Shown here in pieces: positions 32,111 through 44,492 of a DNA stretch of 64,000 bases. A model generated the notes under the pieces. That model made no database searches and was not told the DNA's origin. It saw nothing but the letters and a program-made list of their open reading frames with translations. Numbering within the stretch: the first letter of the stretch is position 1; every line of letters starts with the position of its first letter. The stretch spans positions 2,666,001-2,730,000 of the forward strand of contig JBANAY010000001.1 of NCBI GenBank assembly GCA_037952775.1, written 5' to 3'. This DNA is from Clonostachys chloroleuca. Taxonomy: Eukaryota; Ascomycota; Sordariomycetes; Hypocreales; Bionectriaceae. Position numbers and translations under genes: made by a program.

Positions 32111-35100
32111 TTACAAACCCCGCATGAACTCATGCAATGACATTGGCTTCCTCACAGCGTTGTTGAGCCCTTCGTGATACGTGATCCAGACGTTCTGCTC
32201 CTCCCTCTTGGCCCGCTTCTCTTCACTGTTACCGGCCAGCTCTGCCAGCGGCTGTGCCAGGATGATCCGGCCGAAGAAATCCCTCTTGACTACGGTGGCA
32301 TCCTTTGCTTGGGCGGCAGCAAGCTCGAGATTCTCCTTGTTATCTAGGGCTATTGCCACAGGAGCGTCGTTTGCGCCGCCTCCGCCGCCAGACTTGAAGC
32401 GGGCTTGGCGAGCCTGGGCCTCCCGGAGGGCGATCGTGCGCTGGAGCTCCTGATCAAGGGCCTGCCGGACGGCAAAACGTACTGGTGCCTGTGAAGATAG
32501 GAGTGAAGCTGCCGTCTCGAAGGTGGAGAGAGCGTCGAGGTCGCTGTGGGGGGGAAAGCCGAGTTAGTTACAGATAACTTGGACGAACAAGTAAAAAGGG
32601 GCTGGGGGGGGGGGGGCTAACTTACGGTTCTAAGCGATAGACCCATTGGGGGGCACGATTCGACATGTCCTCGCTCTCTATCTTGCCCTTTTGCAGCAGG
32701 ATTCCGACCTCGGCCAAAACTTCTGCTGCGCGTTGCACCATGGCCTTTTCGCTCTCCTTTCGGACGCTTGCTATTGAGCCCTGGCTACCGCCGACCACAA
32801 CGGGCTTCACGTCAGGAGAAACCATCCGGATCAGATATGGGAGGAATTCGGAAGACACTTCCTCTGCGCTGCGGAAGGACCGTGACATTGTAGGGCTCAG
32901 CTGAGCAAGGATAGACTGGAGCTGAGAGCGGTTCAGCTTTTCTGCTTCGTGAGCTTGGTAGTCAGCTCGCGGGCCAGTGAAGGGCAACGGCGCTGCCTCT
33001 GCTTCACCATCATCGGCACCCCAGCGCTTGTCGTAGCCCATGTTTTCGTAGTGCCGTTTCGGGGATGCGAATAGGTGATGGCATGCAAGTACTGGCAGTT
33101 TCAAGTATGGCGCCAGCTCCCACTCTTGACTGGCATACAGCTTTGATTGGCAAGTGTCATGGAAATAGAACCAGTCGTATGCCTTGTTTGGTTTGGTGAG
33201 GTAGCAGTCGTCGTTGAAGTCGCGATTAGGGTATTCCGCGAACACCTCTGTCAGGATATGGCTGATCTCACCACTAGTGTCGATCATCTGGCCCAGACGC
33301 TCCATCGCGTGCTTCTTTTGATGTTCCCCAAAGCCTAATTCTGCCTTGGGCTGTTCGTGCTGGTGCTTCTTCTCCTCCTGGAAGTCGATCGCGGGCTTGG
33401 GAAAGCCGCCGCCTTCTTGGAACAGCCGACTGACGATGTCCTTCGAACTGCCTCGCCCGAGACCTCGAGATCCAGCAGCGCCGCTGGTTAGATCGTGCAT
33501 GATGTTGTGTTCAATCCACTGCTTTGTGAGCCGCTCATTCCCGTGGACATTGGCAGCCCGAAAGCGCCCTGCTACCCATTCTCCGACAACCATGACGCCT
33601 CGAAGGTCACCTTCAACAGTGCTCGCAGCGCCTTTCCTAGCATCAGCGCCAGTAGACATGCCCCATGCTGCCTCGCATAGTTTTCTCGCTGCATCCTTGT
33701 CGCATGGAATAGCTTCCTTGTCAAACACACTCTTGAGGCGGTTCACCACTGCATCTATGGATGGTCGGCCCACGTGAACGATTTCTGCCAAGTTCGACTG
33801 GCGAAGCGGCCGAAGCGAGGGGTGATATACATCATTGCAGATAAGAACCAGTGGGCGCATTAGTCTGAAGTCATCGCCCTTCTTCTTCCGACCTTGGTTC
33901 GCGTTTCTCCCTAGAGCCGCCGAGGCACTGTTCTTCTGGTCTGTCAACACCAAGTCGATCAGAGCCTTGACAAAACCTCCCTCACCAGAGCCTCCGGAAC
34001 CGGATACCACACCGTCTACCTCGTCTACCACCACGCACACTGGCTTAGCTGGCTTCTGCGTCACATCCTCGCCTTTTCGATTGCTAACCGTCCTGACAGT
34101 CTCTGTGCCCAAACTCGTTCGTATACGATTCTTCACCACGTCACGGCTTCGATCGTCGCTGGCGTTGATCTCCATAACCTCGTAGCCAGCTTGTCGAGCA
34201 CATGCATGTGCCAGAGTTGTTTTACCCAGACCCGGGGGCCCAGTGAGCATCAAGATCTTCCGATGCGGCTTCTCCTCTTCCGGTTGCTGTTTCATCCCGG
34301 ACCGTCTTGCGATGATCGGCTTGGCTTTGGCCGCCCCGGGGAAGACAACAGGATCCCATTTCTTGAGCCATCGTAGGACCAACCTATTCGTGCTGTCGTC
34401 TCCGCAAAGGTCTTTGAAGTGGCGCGCACGGTATTTCTCGGTCCACAAAAGGGTCTTCTTGGGCTTTTCGCCGGTGACTGCTGGCGTTTCGACGGATGGC
34501 AATGGGCCTGCGTTGTTGGAGACCCTCTTGTCCGCTCGACTTTGTGCAATGTCTTTCGAGGCGGCGCTGATTAGCTCGTGGATATCGATGCCGTAGTAGC
34601 TTCTTTTCGCTCGTCCCTCCTTAGTCTTGGACCTCGAGGCTACCATGGACTCGTATGAGGGGGCTGCCGAGACCTTTCGTTCCTTGACCACGGTTCCTTT
34701 CCCGTTACATGTTGTGATGGTGTAGCTGGACGATGGTGCGAGAGTGTTCAGTAGCGATTTAGAGAAGAATGGCAGCCCGGTGGACCATGCTGGAGGCGGA
34801 GGTGGTACTATCACAGGGGTTTCCGAAAGAGAATCTGCTTGGTCTTCCTCAGACACGATCTCTTGGGCGTCCTGTGTTGGTGATATCTGTCGGTCTGGAA
34901 TTTCCGTGCTGTCATTACTATTCTCAGTCATCTGCTTCTTCGAAGGCGGTTCGGGGGTTTCTGTTTCGTGTTCGTCATTATCCGATTCATCATCGTCTTC
35001 AATAAAAGGTCCCGTTGCCCGAGGCTTTGGCTTGGATTTTGGAGGCTCATAATCGTGGGGTTTGTCGCGTTTAGCAGCCGAAGCTCTGCTCTGCGAAAGA

Positions 35101-35126
35101 TCCAACGGAGAGGAAAACGACAACAT
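32111..35126 (-). CDS. ctf18: CTF18, large subunit of the alternative PCNA clamp loader
   Basis: Ctf18-RFC loads PCNA and acts in sister-chromatid cohesion and the replication checkpoint. On the minus strand exons are 35126-32626 and 32543-32111 (donor GTAAGT), giving 977 residues. Residues 1-130 are acidic, Ser/Pro-rich and disordered. The AAA+ core follows: the lead-in LLWTEKYRARHFKDLCGD, Walker A GPPGLGKT (296-303), NASDDRS, and Walker B VVVDEVDG (365-372). The C-terminal exon carries the conserved end with KRDFFGRII and a short final helix, as expected for binding Dcc1/Ctf8. The intron has a run of 13 G on the plus strand (32604-32616), which is a C tract just inside the donor when transcribed. 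Its 3' end faces the hydroxyacid dehydrogenase (277 bp). Confidence 0.93.
32604..32616. repeat. Thirteen-G homopolymer inside the ctf18 intron
   Basis: Uninterrupted G run on the plus strand (C run in the transcript), eight bases inside the splice donor. Its length may be unreliable given the other homopolymer problems in this window. Confidence 0.85.
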
Positions 35127-35624
35127 AATTGACCATTTCTAGCAGTTTGATTGAAAAAAGTACAGAGCTGTTAGAAAAGTTCAATTACTTGGTTCAATGA
35201 TGTGCATTGGCTTGGTGATATGGAGGGGACCAAGCAATTGAATACTAGCCCATGCATAAAACGCGTCTCGAATAGTTCTTTAATTGAAGAAGACGCGTTT
35301 CGCGAGTATCTGGCCTGGGGCTAGCCTATGTAGCTGGTACTAGACTCAGTTGCTGGATACCACCTATTGGATAGTAGCCAGTACATTAGATAAGCGGGGA
35401 AAGGTGCCGTGTACCTGTACCGATCACCAGGTACAGTCCTGGCGCCACAGATGGTAGCCAGTACTCGGCAAGCGATTCGGCCAATGCCGGCATCGTCCCA
35501 ACGTTTATCCGCTAACGAGGGCCAAAAATTTACCAACAAGCTCTCATCACCGTATTGCCATTAGATGCTACTCGCGCGAACAACCGACCCGACATCTCAC
35601 ACATTGTGAGGTCAATTCGCCAAA
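35127..35624. promoter_or_regulatory. Divergent spacer between ctf18 and nam9
   Basis: About 0.5 kb carrying the promoters of two divergent genes. It includes repeated short GTAGCCAGTAC segments (around 35375 and 35453) and a GTACCTGTACC cluster near 35412. No gene was seen. Confidence 0.45.
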
Positions 35625-37281
35625 ATGAGAAAACCAAAGAGGTTCTACAGCTTGAATCGCCCTGTAAGCTATACCAATTGAGCCTCACGTCATATCGCCG
35701 GGTCGTGATCCCTTTCATATTTGATCTCCCGCTGACTGTGGCTGGATATAGAAAGTACGTCAGTCATGGAACAAGCACAATCTTTACAACTTGGCCCGTA
35801 TGGTTGGCGACCAGCCTCCAATGAACGGCATGAGGACCTTTTTCCAGCAAAAATGGGACGCGAAAGCTCGAACTAGAGGATACCACGGAGACCACATTCC
35901 CGAGAAGAAATGGATACGACTCTTTGACCGCCGCCTCCGGTCCGCTGTGGATATGCCGCCGAAGTATCTTGCCTTAAACGACGGTTCAGAACAAGCTGCT
36001 GGTCGTGGTTCTGGTTTGACAACCAACCAAGTGTCTGCCGAGAACTTCTGGGCTACAGCTGAGGTTAGCAACCAGTTTCCCGACAGAGTCAACCATCCCC
36101 GCATGAGATCCGCGTCACGATTATCGAAGAACACCCTTCTCGCCCAACCACTCAGTAATATGACTCCTTACATGCAAATGACATTTGCTCCGCTGGAGAG
36201 AAGACTTGATACCGCTATCTTCCGAGCTCTGTTCGCCAGCAGTGTCAGGCAAGCGCGGCAATTCGTCATTCATGGTGCAGTTAAAGTCAACGGAAAGAAG
36301 GTACGCCACTACATACAGTGACACTATAGGTCTGGATGGTACTAATTGGTTTTCCAGATGGTGCATCCTTCATATCAACTCAACCCAGGTGATATGTTTC
36401 AGGTTGACGTCGAGAAGGTTCTCTACGGCACTGGCCAACAAAAGATACCACAGGAGTCTGTTCGCTTCAAAAGCCGGCTCGAGAAAGCAGAAGAGCGAGA
36501 GGCAAAGGCTCAGGCTCAGCTGCTCAAGGAGAACTCTGGAGAGGTTCAATCCGAATCGGCTGAAGAAAGCTCAGAGTCCCCCGAAGGTGTTAAGCCGGCG
36601 ACTCTATCGGAAGATGAGCAGTTGGCTTTGAGGGAGCAGCTTTTGGAGTCTCTTCTGGTTGATGTGAAGATGGTTCTGAGAGACAAGACCCGAATGAAGC
36701 TTTCAGCAAAGGACAAGTCTAGACTTCGGGTTTTCCGCAAATCTGCTGCCAAGTTCTTGGCTCGTCCCGAGGGTTCAGAAATCGATGCTGACGAGCTTAT
36801 TGATGAGCTTCAGTCGCAGATGAAGTCGCTTAATATGTACTCGTACGGCAGAGAGAGGGCTGAGGCAAGCGAGGGTGCCGAAGGAGCTGAGCAGGTCCGG
36901 GAGCCCAATGAGCAACAGAAACAAAGAATCAACCGCGCCCTAGACATTGAGGGGCTTGACGACAAGCAAAAGGAAACGGCCATCAAAATTATTGGCTACG
37001 AGCATTTGAAGAAGAGCGAACTGCGCAACTTAGCCGACCTGCTCAAGCAAGAAGCCGAGAACCCAATCGACGAATCCAAGCCATACGCAACCCCCTGGCG
37101 ACCTCGCCCTTTCATGTCAGCGTTTGCATTCATTCCCCGCTATTTGGAGGTCAACCCCAACATCTGCGCCGCTGTCTACCTCCGACATCCTGTTGCAAGG
37201 AAGGGTCTTGGTGAAGTTCCGACACCGTTCCCATATTTCACGAGTCAACTTGCTCACAATTGGTACTTGGGTCGTGGATGA
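35625..37281 (+). CDS. nam9: Mitochondrial small-subunit ribosomal protein uS4m (NAM9)
   Basis: This is the mitochondrial counterpart of ribosomal protein S4, which helps nucleate small-subunit assembly and secures decoding accuracy. Exons are 35625-35663, 35752-36300 and 36358-37281 (donors GTAAGC and GTACGC), giving 503 residues. The 13-residue first exon, [13 protein letters not shown], joins to [20 protein letters not shown], matching the conserved fungal start; without it the gene would lack a usable ATG. The S4 RNA-binding domain spans the second junction: [20 protein letters not shown], then [18 protein letters not shown] joined to [19 protein letters not shown] long acidic insert (about residues 240-400) and a basic C-terminal end are usual for fungal NAM9, as is the final AHNWYLGRG. 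Confidence 0.92.
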
Positions 37282-37903
37282 TTTGGGGGCACAAGCCATT
37301 AGTTAGCAACTTGAAGTTGTCTGACTGTGTAATATGATGACTGTTGGATAGCTGGGGATATATGTGTGTATATTAAATGATACATTGTACGATTTTCTAG
37401 ACCTTGCTCTAAACGTCATGATCCTAAAATTTTTTATGCAATGTTATCTTGAAGCGTCAAGAAAAAAAAAACATTACCTCTCCAGCTGCTCTAGTTGAGA
37501 AATTGCCTTACTAATTGAAGTACAAACTGATGGCGAAAACAAGGTTTGCGGTTGCGCTACCGACGTTGGAGGTTGCCGGTCACTAGTTACCCTGTAGATA
37601 CAAACTCGATAGCTCCCAACTCAGCATCCACCAACCACAGCCGTGTTTAGACTGATTAACAAGCAACTTCGGTTCCTGCGTATGCGCGCAACCTATCAAC
37701 GCATATTTATCTAAACGTTGTCCTGGGATGGGCTAACATTACGGCGTCAAGCTACTTATAACAAGAGGATGAGCGGTTCAGTGGCGCCAGTGCTACGTTT
37801 CCTTAGTACCGACGGTACCTCTAGCTCAGGTTAACGACGGCATCTCACTCTGGTTGTAGCCAGAAAATTCTGCGCATAGATAAGACGACAGGCACCGCCA
37901 GCC
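37282..37903. other. Intergenic region between nam9 and the Zn2Cys6 gene
   Basis: About 0.6 kb with an interrupted A run at 37461-37472 and a GGTACC palindrome at 37814-37819. It probably holds the promoter of the downstream regulator. No gene was seen. Confidence 0.5.
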
Positions 37904-40565
37904 ATGTCTGATCCTTCTCAGAGCACCGAGACCCCAGCAAAGAGACTGGCTAGACGGCGACCTGGAGCCTCCAGCCCCAAGAGAAGATGTGTGAGCAACG
38001 CATGCATCGCGTGTCGGAAGCGCAAATCCAAGTGCGATGGCGTTGTCCCTAGTTGTGCTGCCTGTTCCAGCGTATATGGTACAGAGTGCGTTTATGACCC
38101 TAATTCTGATCACCGCCGGAGAGGCGTGTATAAAGACAAGGTAACCAGCGGGAAGCCTCAGATCTCGGCATTCCAGGTGATTATCGATGCGCTCAGACAG
38201 GGCACCGAGGGCGAGGCCATCAGGATAGTCAGAAGGCTCCGGGCAAGCGATGACCTGGATGAGCTGGCTGATAAGATAACCCGGAATGAGATCCACGATA
38301 GCGATGCCGAGGAGGACGGAGGAGATGAAAATGACGACGCAAACCATCTGGTTGAATATTCAGATGATGAGGCTGGAGCTCAGTCGGCGGTCGAGGGCGA
38401 AAGGGACCTGGCCCGGAAAATGGGTGAGCTGAGACTTGAGAATGGCTCCGTGCGGTTCATCGGCGGGACATCTCATCTTATCTACATGGGAGATTCCTAT
38501 ACCAACCCCGCGGATGAGCCCAGTTCTGACAGTTACGCGCCGGGGACCAATCCCATTACTACTTGGACTCGAGTCACAGATGACCCAGGACTGATCGCAC
38601 ACCTCATCAACAAGTACTTTTGCTATCACTACCCCTACTTCACAACTCTTTCAAAGAAGATGTTTGAGAGAGACTTTTACAAAGGACGAGCTGGGATCGA
38701 CCCTAAATCAACTGTGTATTGTTCTTCTTTGTTGGTGAACGCCATGCTGGCACTCGGCTGCCACTTCAGCGATATCTCCGGCGCGTATGGCATTGCAGGA
38801 GATAGCCGCACAAAAGGCAATCACTTCTTCGCCGAGGCGAAGCGCCTGATTGTAGAGAATGACGAATACGAAAAACCGCGACTAGTCACAGTCCAGGCCC
38901 TTGCCCTCATGTCAGTGCGTGAGGCAGGTTGCGGAAGGGAGGCCAAGGGATGGGTGTACAGCGGGATGAGTTTCCGCATGGCGCAGGATATTGGCCTCAA
39001 CCTGGAGATGGGACGGCTCGAGAAGGAGGCAATGAATGAGTATGAGATCGATGCACGCCGCGTTACCTTTTGGGGATGCTACCTCTTTGACAAATGCTGG
39101 TCAAATTATCTTGGCCGGCTGCCTCAACTCTCGAACGAATCATGCAACGTGCCCACGCTTGACGTCTTTCCAGATGAGGAGGTCGAACTTTGGTGCCCGT
39201 TCCCAGACAGCGGATTCGAGCCGTCCCTGGCACAGCCGTCCAGAACACGGGCGGCAGCAGTTCACCTTTTCAAGCTTTGCGAAATCAGCAATGACTTGCT
39301 TGTATTCTTCTACCACCCTAATCACATCGGGAGATCGAGTGGGAAAGGTGTCGAATTGAAGAAATTGAGCGAGTTGCACAGACGGCTCGAACAATGGCGA
39401 AAGGATCTTCCCCAAGAATTCCAGCCCAAGGAACGGCAGCTACCTAATGTTATCCTCACACAGTAGGTTTCAAAGACGCCTTAGTTTACATTGAAAGACT
39501 CGGGAGAGCTAACAGTTATGACAGCATGTTTTTCAATCTCCAATATATCCACCTATTCCGACCTTTCCTTAAGTACTCACCTTCAAATTCTCCTTACCCT
39601 CCCACGTATCTCCGAGACGGATTTGCACAGCGAACGCAGGTGCTATTTCAAAGCTCATGCGTCTCTACAAGAGGTCATGGGGCCTCCGCCAAATCTGTAA
39701 TATTGCAGTTTACATGATTCACAGTGCTTGCATCATTCATCTCCTCAATCTCCCAGAGAAGACCGCGAAGCGTGATATCACCCACGGCATCAAGCACCTC
39801 GAAGAAATGGCAGAAGACTGGCTGTGTGCCAGAAGAACACTATCCATCCTCAGTGTCTTGGCAAGGAAATGGAAATGTGAGCTCCCAGAGGATGCGGCGT
39901 TTGCCCTCCAACGAGCAGACGAGACCTATGGATACTTCAACCCATCAGATGTGCCGTCTCCCATGTCTCACCGCACCCTCTCCCCGCCCGCAGCGGGTGA
40001 GGATTTTCTACCCCAGAATGAGGCCGGATCCCTCCACCAACCTACCTCGGCCCAAGGTGCTGCTGGCCAACCCTCAATCAGTACCAACCAGTCGTTCAAT
40101 ACGGCGAGAGGTCTGTTCACTGAAAATGCCCAGGAAGGCTATTCCGGTGCAGAGCCCGCCAGCCTCCTGACCCAGCAGCAACAGCCCCCAGAAGTGTCTA
40201 TGTCTGGTTTCACTGGCTCGTTCAGCCCAGGACCGGCGTCCAAATTCAGCTCTGGGATGACTCCGAACCCAACAAACTTGAGACAGGCGCCTCTTTCCGG
40301 GGCGGGAATGGAAAACCCAGATTGGTTCTTCAACGACGGCGTGCGTTGGCAGCAGAGTTTTGAAACGTGGGAAATGAGCAATCGGAGCTCGGCCACACCA
40401 AATTTCGTGGCTGCCCCTTATGTTTTCGGTGACGACACTTTGGATATGAGGGACGAGGGTGGCCGAGTGCTGCCGCAGCAATCGGGGGCCAGAGAGAACC
40501 TGACCGGATTCGAAGGGTTTGACGCAACACTGAACCAAGATGAATGGCTCTCTAATTTGGATTAA
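37904..40565 (+). CDS. Zn2Cys6 transcription factor, NirA-like, with one apparent frameshift
   Basis: Exons are 37904-39462 and 39525-40565 (donor GTAGGT). The Zn2Cys6 cluster uses C34, C37, C44, C51, C54 and C62, with CIACRKRKSKCDG and then ECVYDPNSDHRR, a linker characteristic of proteins annotated as NirA-like in filamentous fungi. The fungal-specific regulatory domain follows (HYPYFTTLSKKMFERDFY; WGCYLFDKCWSNYLGRLP). In exon 2 the frame breaks after SNSPYPP; one extra C in the run at 39601-39603 restores the conserved segment HVSPRRICTANAGAISKLMR, then LYKRSWGLRQICNIAVYMIH. The repaired length is 866 residues. The C-terminal 250 residues are Gln/Pro/Ser-rich, like an activation domain. 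True NirA activates nitrate assimilation, but no nitrate genes are nearby, and I assign only the family. Confidence 0.85.
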
Positions 40566-43500
40566 AGTCCAAGTACATCTGCTCAGGCCTTTTGCTTGCT
40601 TTATACAATGCTATTAACTTCCAGGCGCGCACCACGTATGAATTGAATTTATCCGTATATATCGAAAGCTACACACTCATATATTTTATTGATCTAGTCG
40701 ATCTCTCATCAAATATAAATTCTGGAATAGTGCACGTCGCACTCCATCTATTCAAAAAAGAAAGGTCATCCGATTTTCGCCACTCCTTGCAATTTGCATT
40801 GATGCCACAGGTCGGCAGGTCCACGGGACTTTTCGTTCGCTGCTACGCTTCCTGGTAGGGTTCTCACCCGGGGCTTATTCGTTCTACTCAATATGACTGG
40901 AGTCGTGGAAAGGAGGCGAATACGGGGTGGCAGGCTTAATGGAGTTGAAGTGGCTGGTCACACGAATGCTCCGGTCCTTCTAAAGCTTCTTTCGCTCTGG
41001 TACCGAGATGCGACGGAAGAGCTTACCCACTGTCGCGGCCTTAAAAACCCAGTCTGAGGATCACGCTGAATGGTGTAGCACCACGTCGATACCCTGCTCT
41101 GGATCTGCAACAAGACACATCTTCAAGAGTGATCAACATCAGCACCCCGCATCCTCACCGTCGCTCTCTTTCTTGGCGTTCGGTTGCAATTGTGACTGGC
41201 CATCACCGCCCTCCATGTTAATGTGTTTTTAGCATATGTAGTGTAGCAGAGGAGAGGTGAGCCCATCAATGCAGGATGGGCCATGCGATTGAGCCTTTCT
41301 GAGTGGTTCCGGAGCCAGGGTTCGATTTCACATTAAGTAGCGGCTGTGACGACGACAATCTCCGATTTCGCGGCCCAAGTCCCGAAACGCCGAGGGGTAG
41401 CGGAGGGAGACTGAGACGAGGATCGGTTGCAAGCATTTCCGAAAGGGTCAGAAACCTCTACATTGGTTTGGTGTGCATCTCAAACGCGGACCGGTGTGAT
41501 GTGAACGGTGACTTGTTAGCAGCGAGGGCGTGCTGATGTATCTGGCCACATGCTTAGGAAGGGTGTGCTGGGCGTTCCGAGGAGGGGAAGTTGGGGAAAT
41601 TGCAATCTGGGGCACACCCCCTCCCACACACCTCTAGGTTCGCCCGTCTTGTACGATGAGATGTGATTGGAACATGTGGTGGCTTCAACACCCACCATCC
41701 TGATGAATTCGGCCCGCAGACCGTTGCTTCGCCTTAGTTTGCCCAGCGTCTGAATGTAGGTACCTACCTTTAGGCATATGTATAAGAATGCCGATATAGA
41801 TGTGGCAAGGTGTATATTGGAAGTGATGAGGTATCCAAGCTGGATCCATGTTGGTATTGCCAGCCTGCCCCTGTCGGCCATGTCCAGCCAAGCCGACTCC
41901 AGGTCGGGAGGGATCGAAGCCCATCGGTTACGGGAAGCCATGAAGCCGACCTTACCATGCTTGTGCCACGGAGACATGTGCCCCTCCGGATCTCTGGGGG
42001 AAGCGATCAACGGCATCTGAACTGAGCTCCGGTAGTACAGGCTGGTGCTTCCTAGTGCTGGCAACCCGGTCACCGCGTGACGACGTAGTTGCAATAAGCA
42101 TCTTCCAACGACAAGATGGAGACGGGCATGGCTCGTTAGGGCCTCCGATATCAACTTTGGATAGTGCCTCCGCAAGATCACGAGTGGAACGATTAGGATC
42201 CTGGGCACGTAGCTCCTCGGTCGGTTCTGAGGAGGACCACGGCCGAATAGCTGGAACTTGAGTAGGCCACAACCGATGGGCCAAGGGGATGTGTTTGCTG
42301 CTGCTACGTCAAACTCGTGATGGTGTGCTGGGCAGCGCTGCCTTTGGTTGGCACGGATCAAAGTGCAGGTACTAGCTAGCAGGTCGGTGGGTATTCATGC
42401 AGGAGCAACTGGCATGACCTGCCTCCCTCACCTACAGCAGCTCGCGCCTCTTGCAGCTAGCATGAACAAGCACGGCCACAAACCGACCTAGATCCTTTGA
42501 ATGACATCTTGACCGAGGGGCGTTTTCCACTCGGGAAGGTCATCCACGGTTTGGGTACGCGGCTGGTGCCTTCCCTGATGCCCCCCAATCGGTCGACATC
42601 CTCCATTGAGCAGCCTCGCGGGCGTGGCTAGCACCGGGGCCCCAACTAGCCCTATACGCTATCCCCTGGTCCGCTGGAGGTGAGGTATCTTTGCCTTTTT
42701 GCGGAGACCAGTAGTGAGATGGAGCCTACCTGGGCAAGAACCTTGGTACGCTTTGCCCGCCTGGCAGTCACGCAGCGCCTTCCCGGGTGCCAGGGAGGTT
42801 TGGTAGTATTATACCGCTGTGACGAGAAAACGGTGCGTGGGCAGCCCCAAAAGGCGGTATGTGGAGTCTCGGCCCCAGGTCGTGACTGCCTGCCCAGCGC
42901 TGCTCCTGCTCATCCTGCTGCTGCTGCTGCACCCCACCAAGAAGTCTCACTCTCTTCCTCCCAAATCCATGTCTGCATGCATGAAAGCACATCCATCCCC
43001 TTGTTTGGTCAGGTTCCATCAAGGCCGGCACCTCTCAGTTACCTGCTTGTCTGGTGCGCTAGCTCGGCCGGTTCAGACGTCAACCACCCCCTCGTTGAGC
43101 CCTCGCCCCATCCTCTGCCTCCGTCAATTGTACCGAGCGACGGGGAAGGATGGAAATTGAGTCAAGCTGTGCCCTCGCGCATGCTTCTCCACCTCCACCT
43201 CCCCACATGGTTCATGGGTCCAGCAGCCCGTCTCTGGCCAATACCAGCGGGTCGCCTCGGACCTCTTCACTTGCAATGTCCTGACTCCCCGCTTCCAAGC
43301 CTGTTGGTGCCTTCATGGAGGTATGCCGAGCACCAGGGTCTCTTTCATGCCAGCATATTCGCTCTTCCTTGGCTATGCGTCTAGGCTACTTTCGGGTACT
43401 TCTGGAGGTCACAAGAGACGGGACCGTCAACGCAGACAGAAGGACGTGGAGATGTGGAGTTGGGTGACCTTCTCACCCGCATCATCGTCACTCACAAGAA

Positions 43501-44492
43501 AAAAAGAGGTTAACCCACACGGCCCCCCGCCCTCCTCCAGCAAAGCTACTTGCTCTTGGCCTGGATTCGGGTGTTGCCTGCTCGGCCCTGGAAAATCCAT
43601 ACCCTACGCGGGCAAATTGAAGACGATATCTCGTATGCGATCGATCAGTAGACGTTCTCTCCCACCCAATAACCTTCTTCCATTGCATGCGCATGCGCAC
43701 GAATTCCAAGCCATCCTCCACACTCTTCGCAATTCCGTTCGCCAAGCCCCTTATTTTGACTTGGTTCACGACCTCGAAAGCGTTTCCAGATCTTGTCCAC
43801 GACTGTGTAGTAGTTTTCGACACGCCGGCCCGAGTATAACACGACGAAGAGGCCGAAAGTCGAGCTGGAATTTCCGATAACGCATTGATCATCGAGTTGC
43901 GAATCGTTAAGCCCGCGAGATACGCGCCCCGTTGAGTGAAGCTGTGAGTCTACGATTTCGAAGCTCTCTGTCAAGTTTTACAGCCCAACTACGGCTTGGT
44001 CGGGTTGCGCAAAGGTGCGCCTGGTGTGGAGTAATATGACCAGCTATATCAGCTGTCTACTTACGTCTGCTTGTTTTATTCCTGGGCCTTCTCGACCTCC
44101 CAATTGATGTTATGGTGGGCGTCTTCTCCGGCCGCTCTCAACAATCCCTGTTTTCTACAATCTACAAATTGCCGCATTATTCGTTGCTCGCGTCGCGTTC
44201 CTTGACTCTGTTTCACTCTCGAGCATTGAAACCAGCGCCATTAGCTAACCCTAAATATTTGTAGTTCTGACGTTGGGCTATGGTAGGATAGACTTGGAGG
44301 GCTATACAAAGATTCTGTGTGCCGGGAGGAATTGCGCAAAAGCTGCACCTGCTGATACGATTTCTCGAGATGCGCACTGCTTGGCATGCGACCAGTTAGT
44401 TGACGGTCTTCCTGACACCATTTTCCTCTTCTCAGAATAATCATTCGGAAACGGACCCATTCGTGCTTTCAATTGGATGCCCAACCTTCAAA
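40566..44492. promoter_or_regulatory. Nearly 4-kb gene-free region upstream of xlnR
   Basis: The longest gap in the window. Its right part should be the xlnR promoter and long 5' leader. Two CCCCAC sequences (42932-42937 and 43201-43206), the reverse complement of the CreA/Cre1 consensus SYGGRG, could allow carbon-catabolite repression; such short motifs are common by chance. A GGTACC palindrome lies at 41759-41764. Two long open frames (41516-42361 minus, 42680-43384 plus) were judged spurious. Confidence 0.4.

Noticed and set aside
41300..41340. tRNA-like box B (GGTTCGATTTC)
   Set aside because: No correctly spaced box A and no cloverleaf could be folded around it.
41516..42361. 281-codon minus-strand frame in the xlnR upstream region
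   Set aside because: It has no ATG near its start, and its translation lacks domain-like or codon-biased character. Long chance frames occur at this GC content.
42680..43384. 234-codon plus-strand frame
   Set aside because: Begins without an ATG, is Pro/Leu/Ser-rich and matches nothing I recognise.
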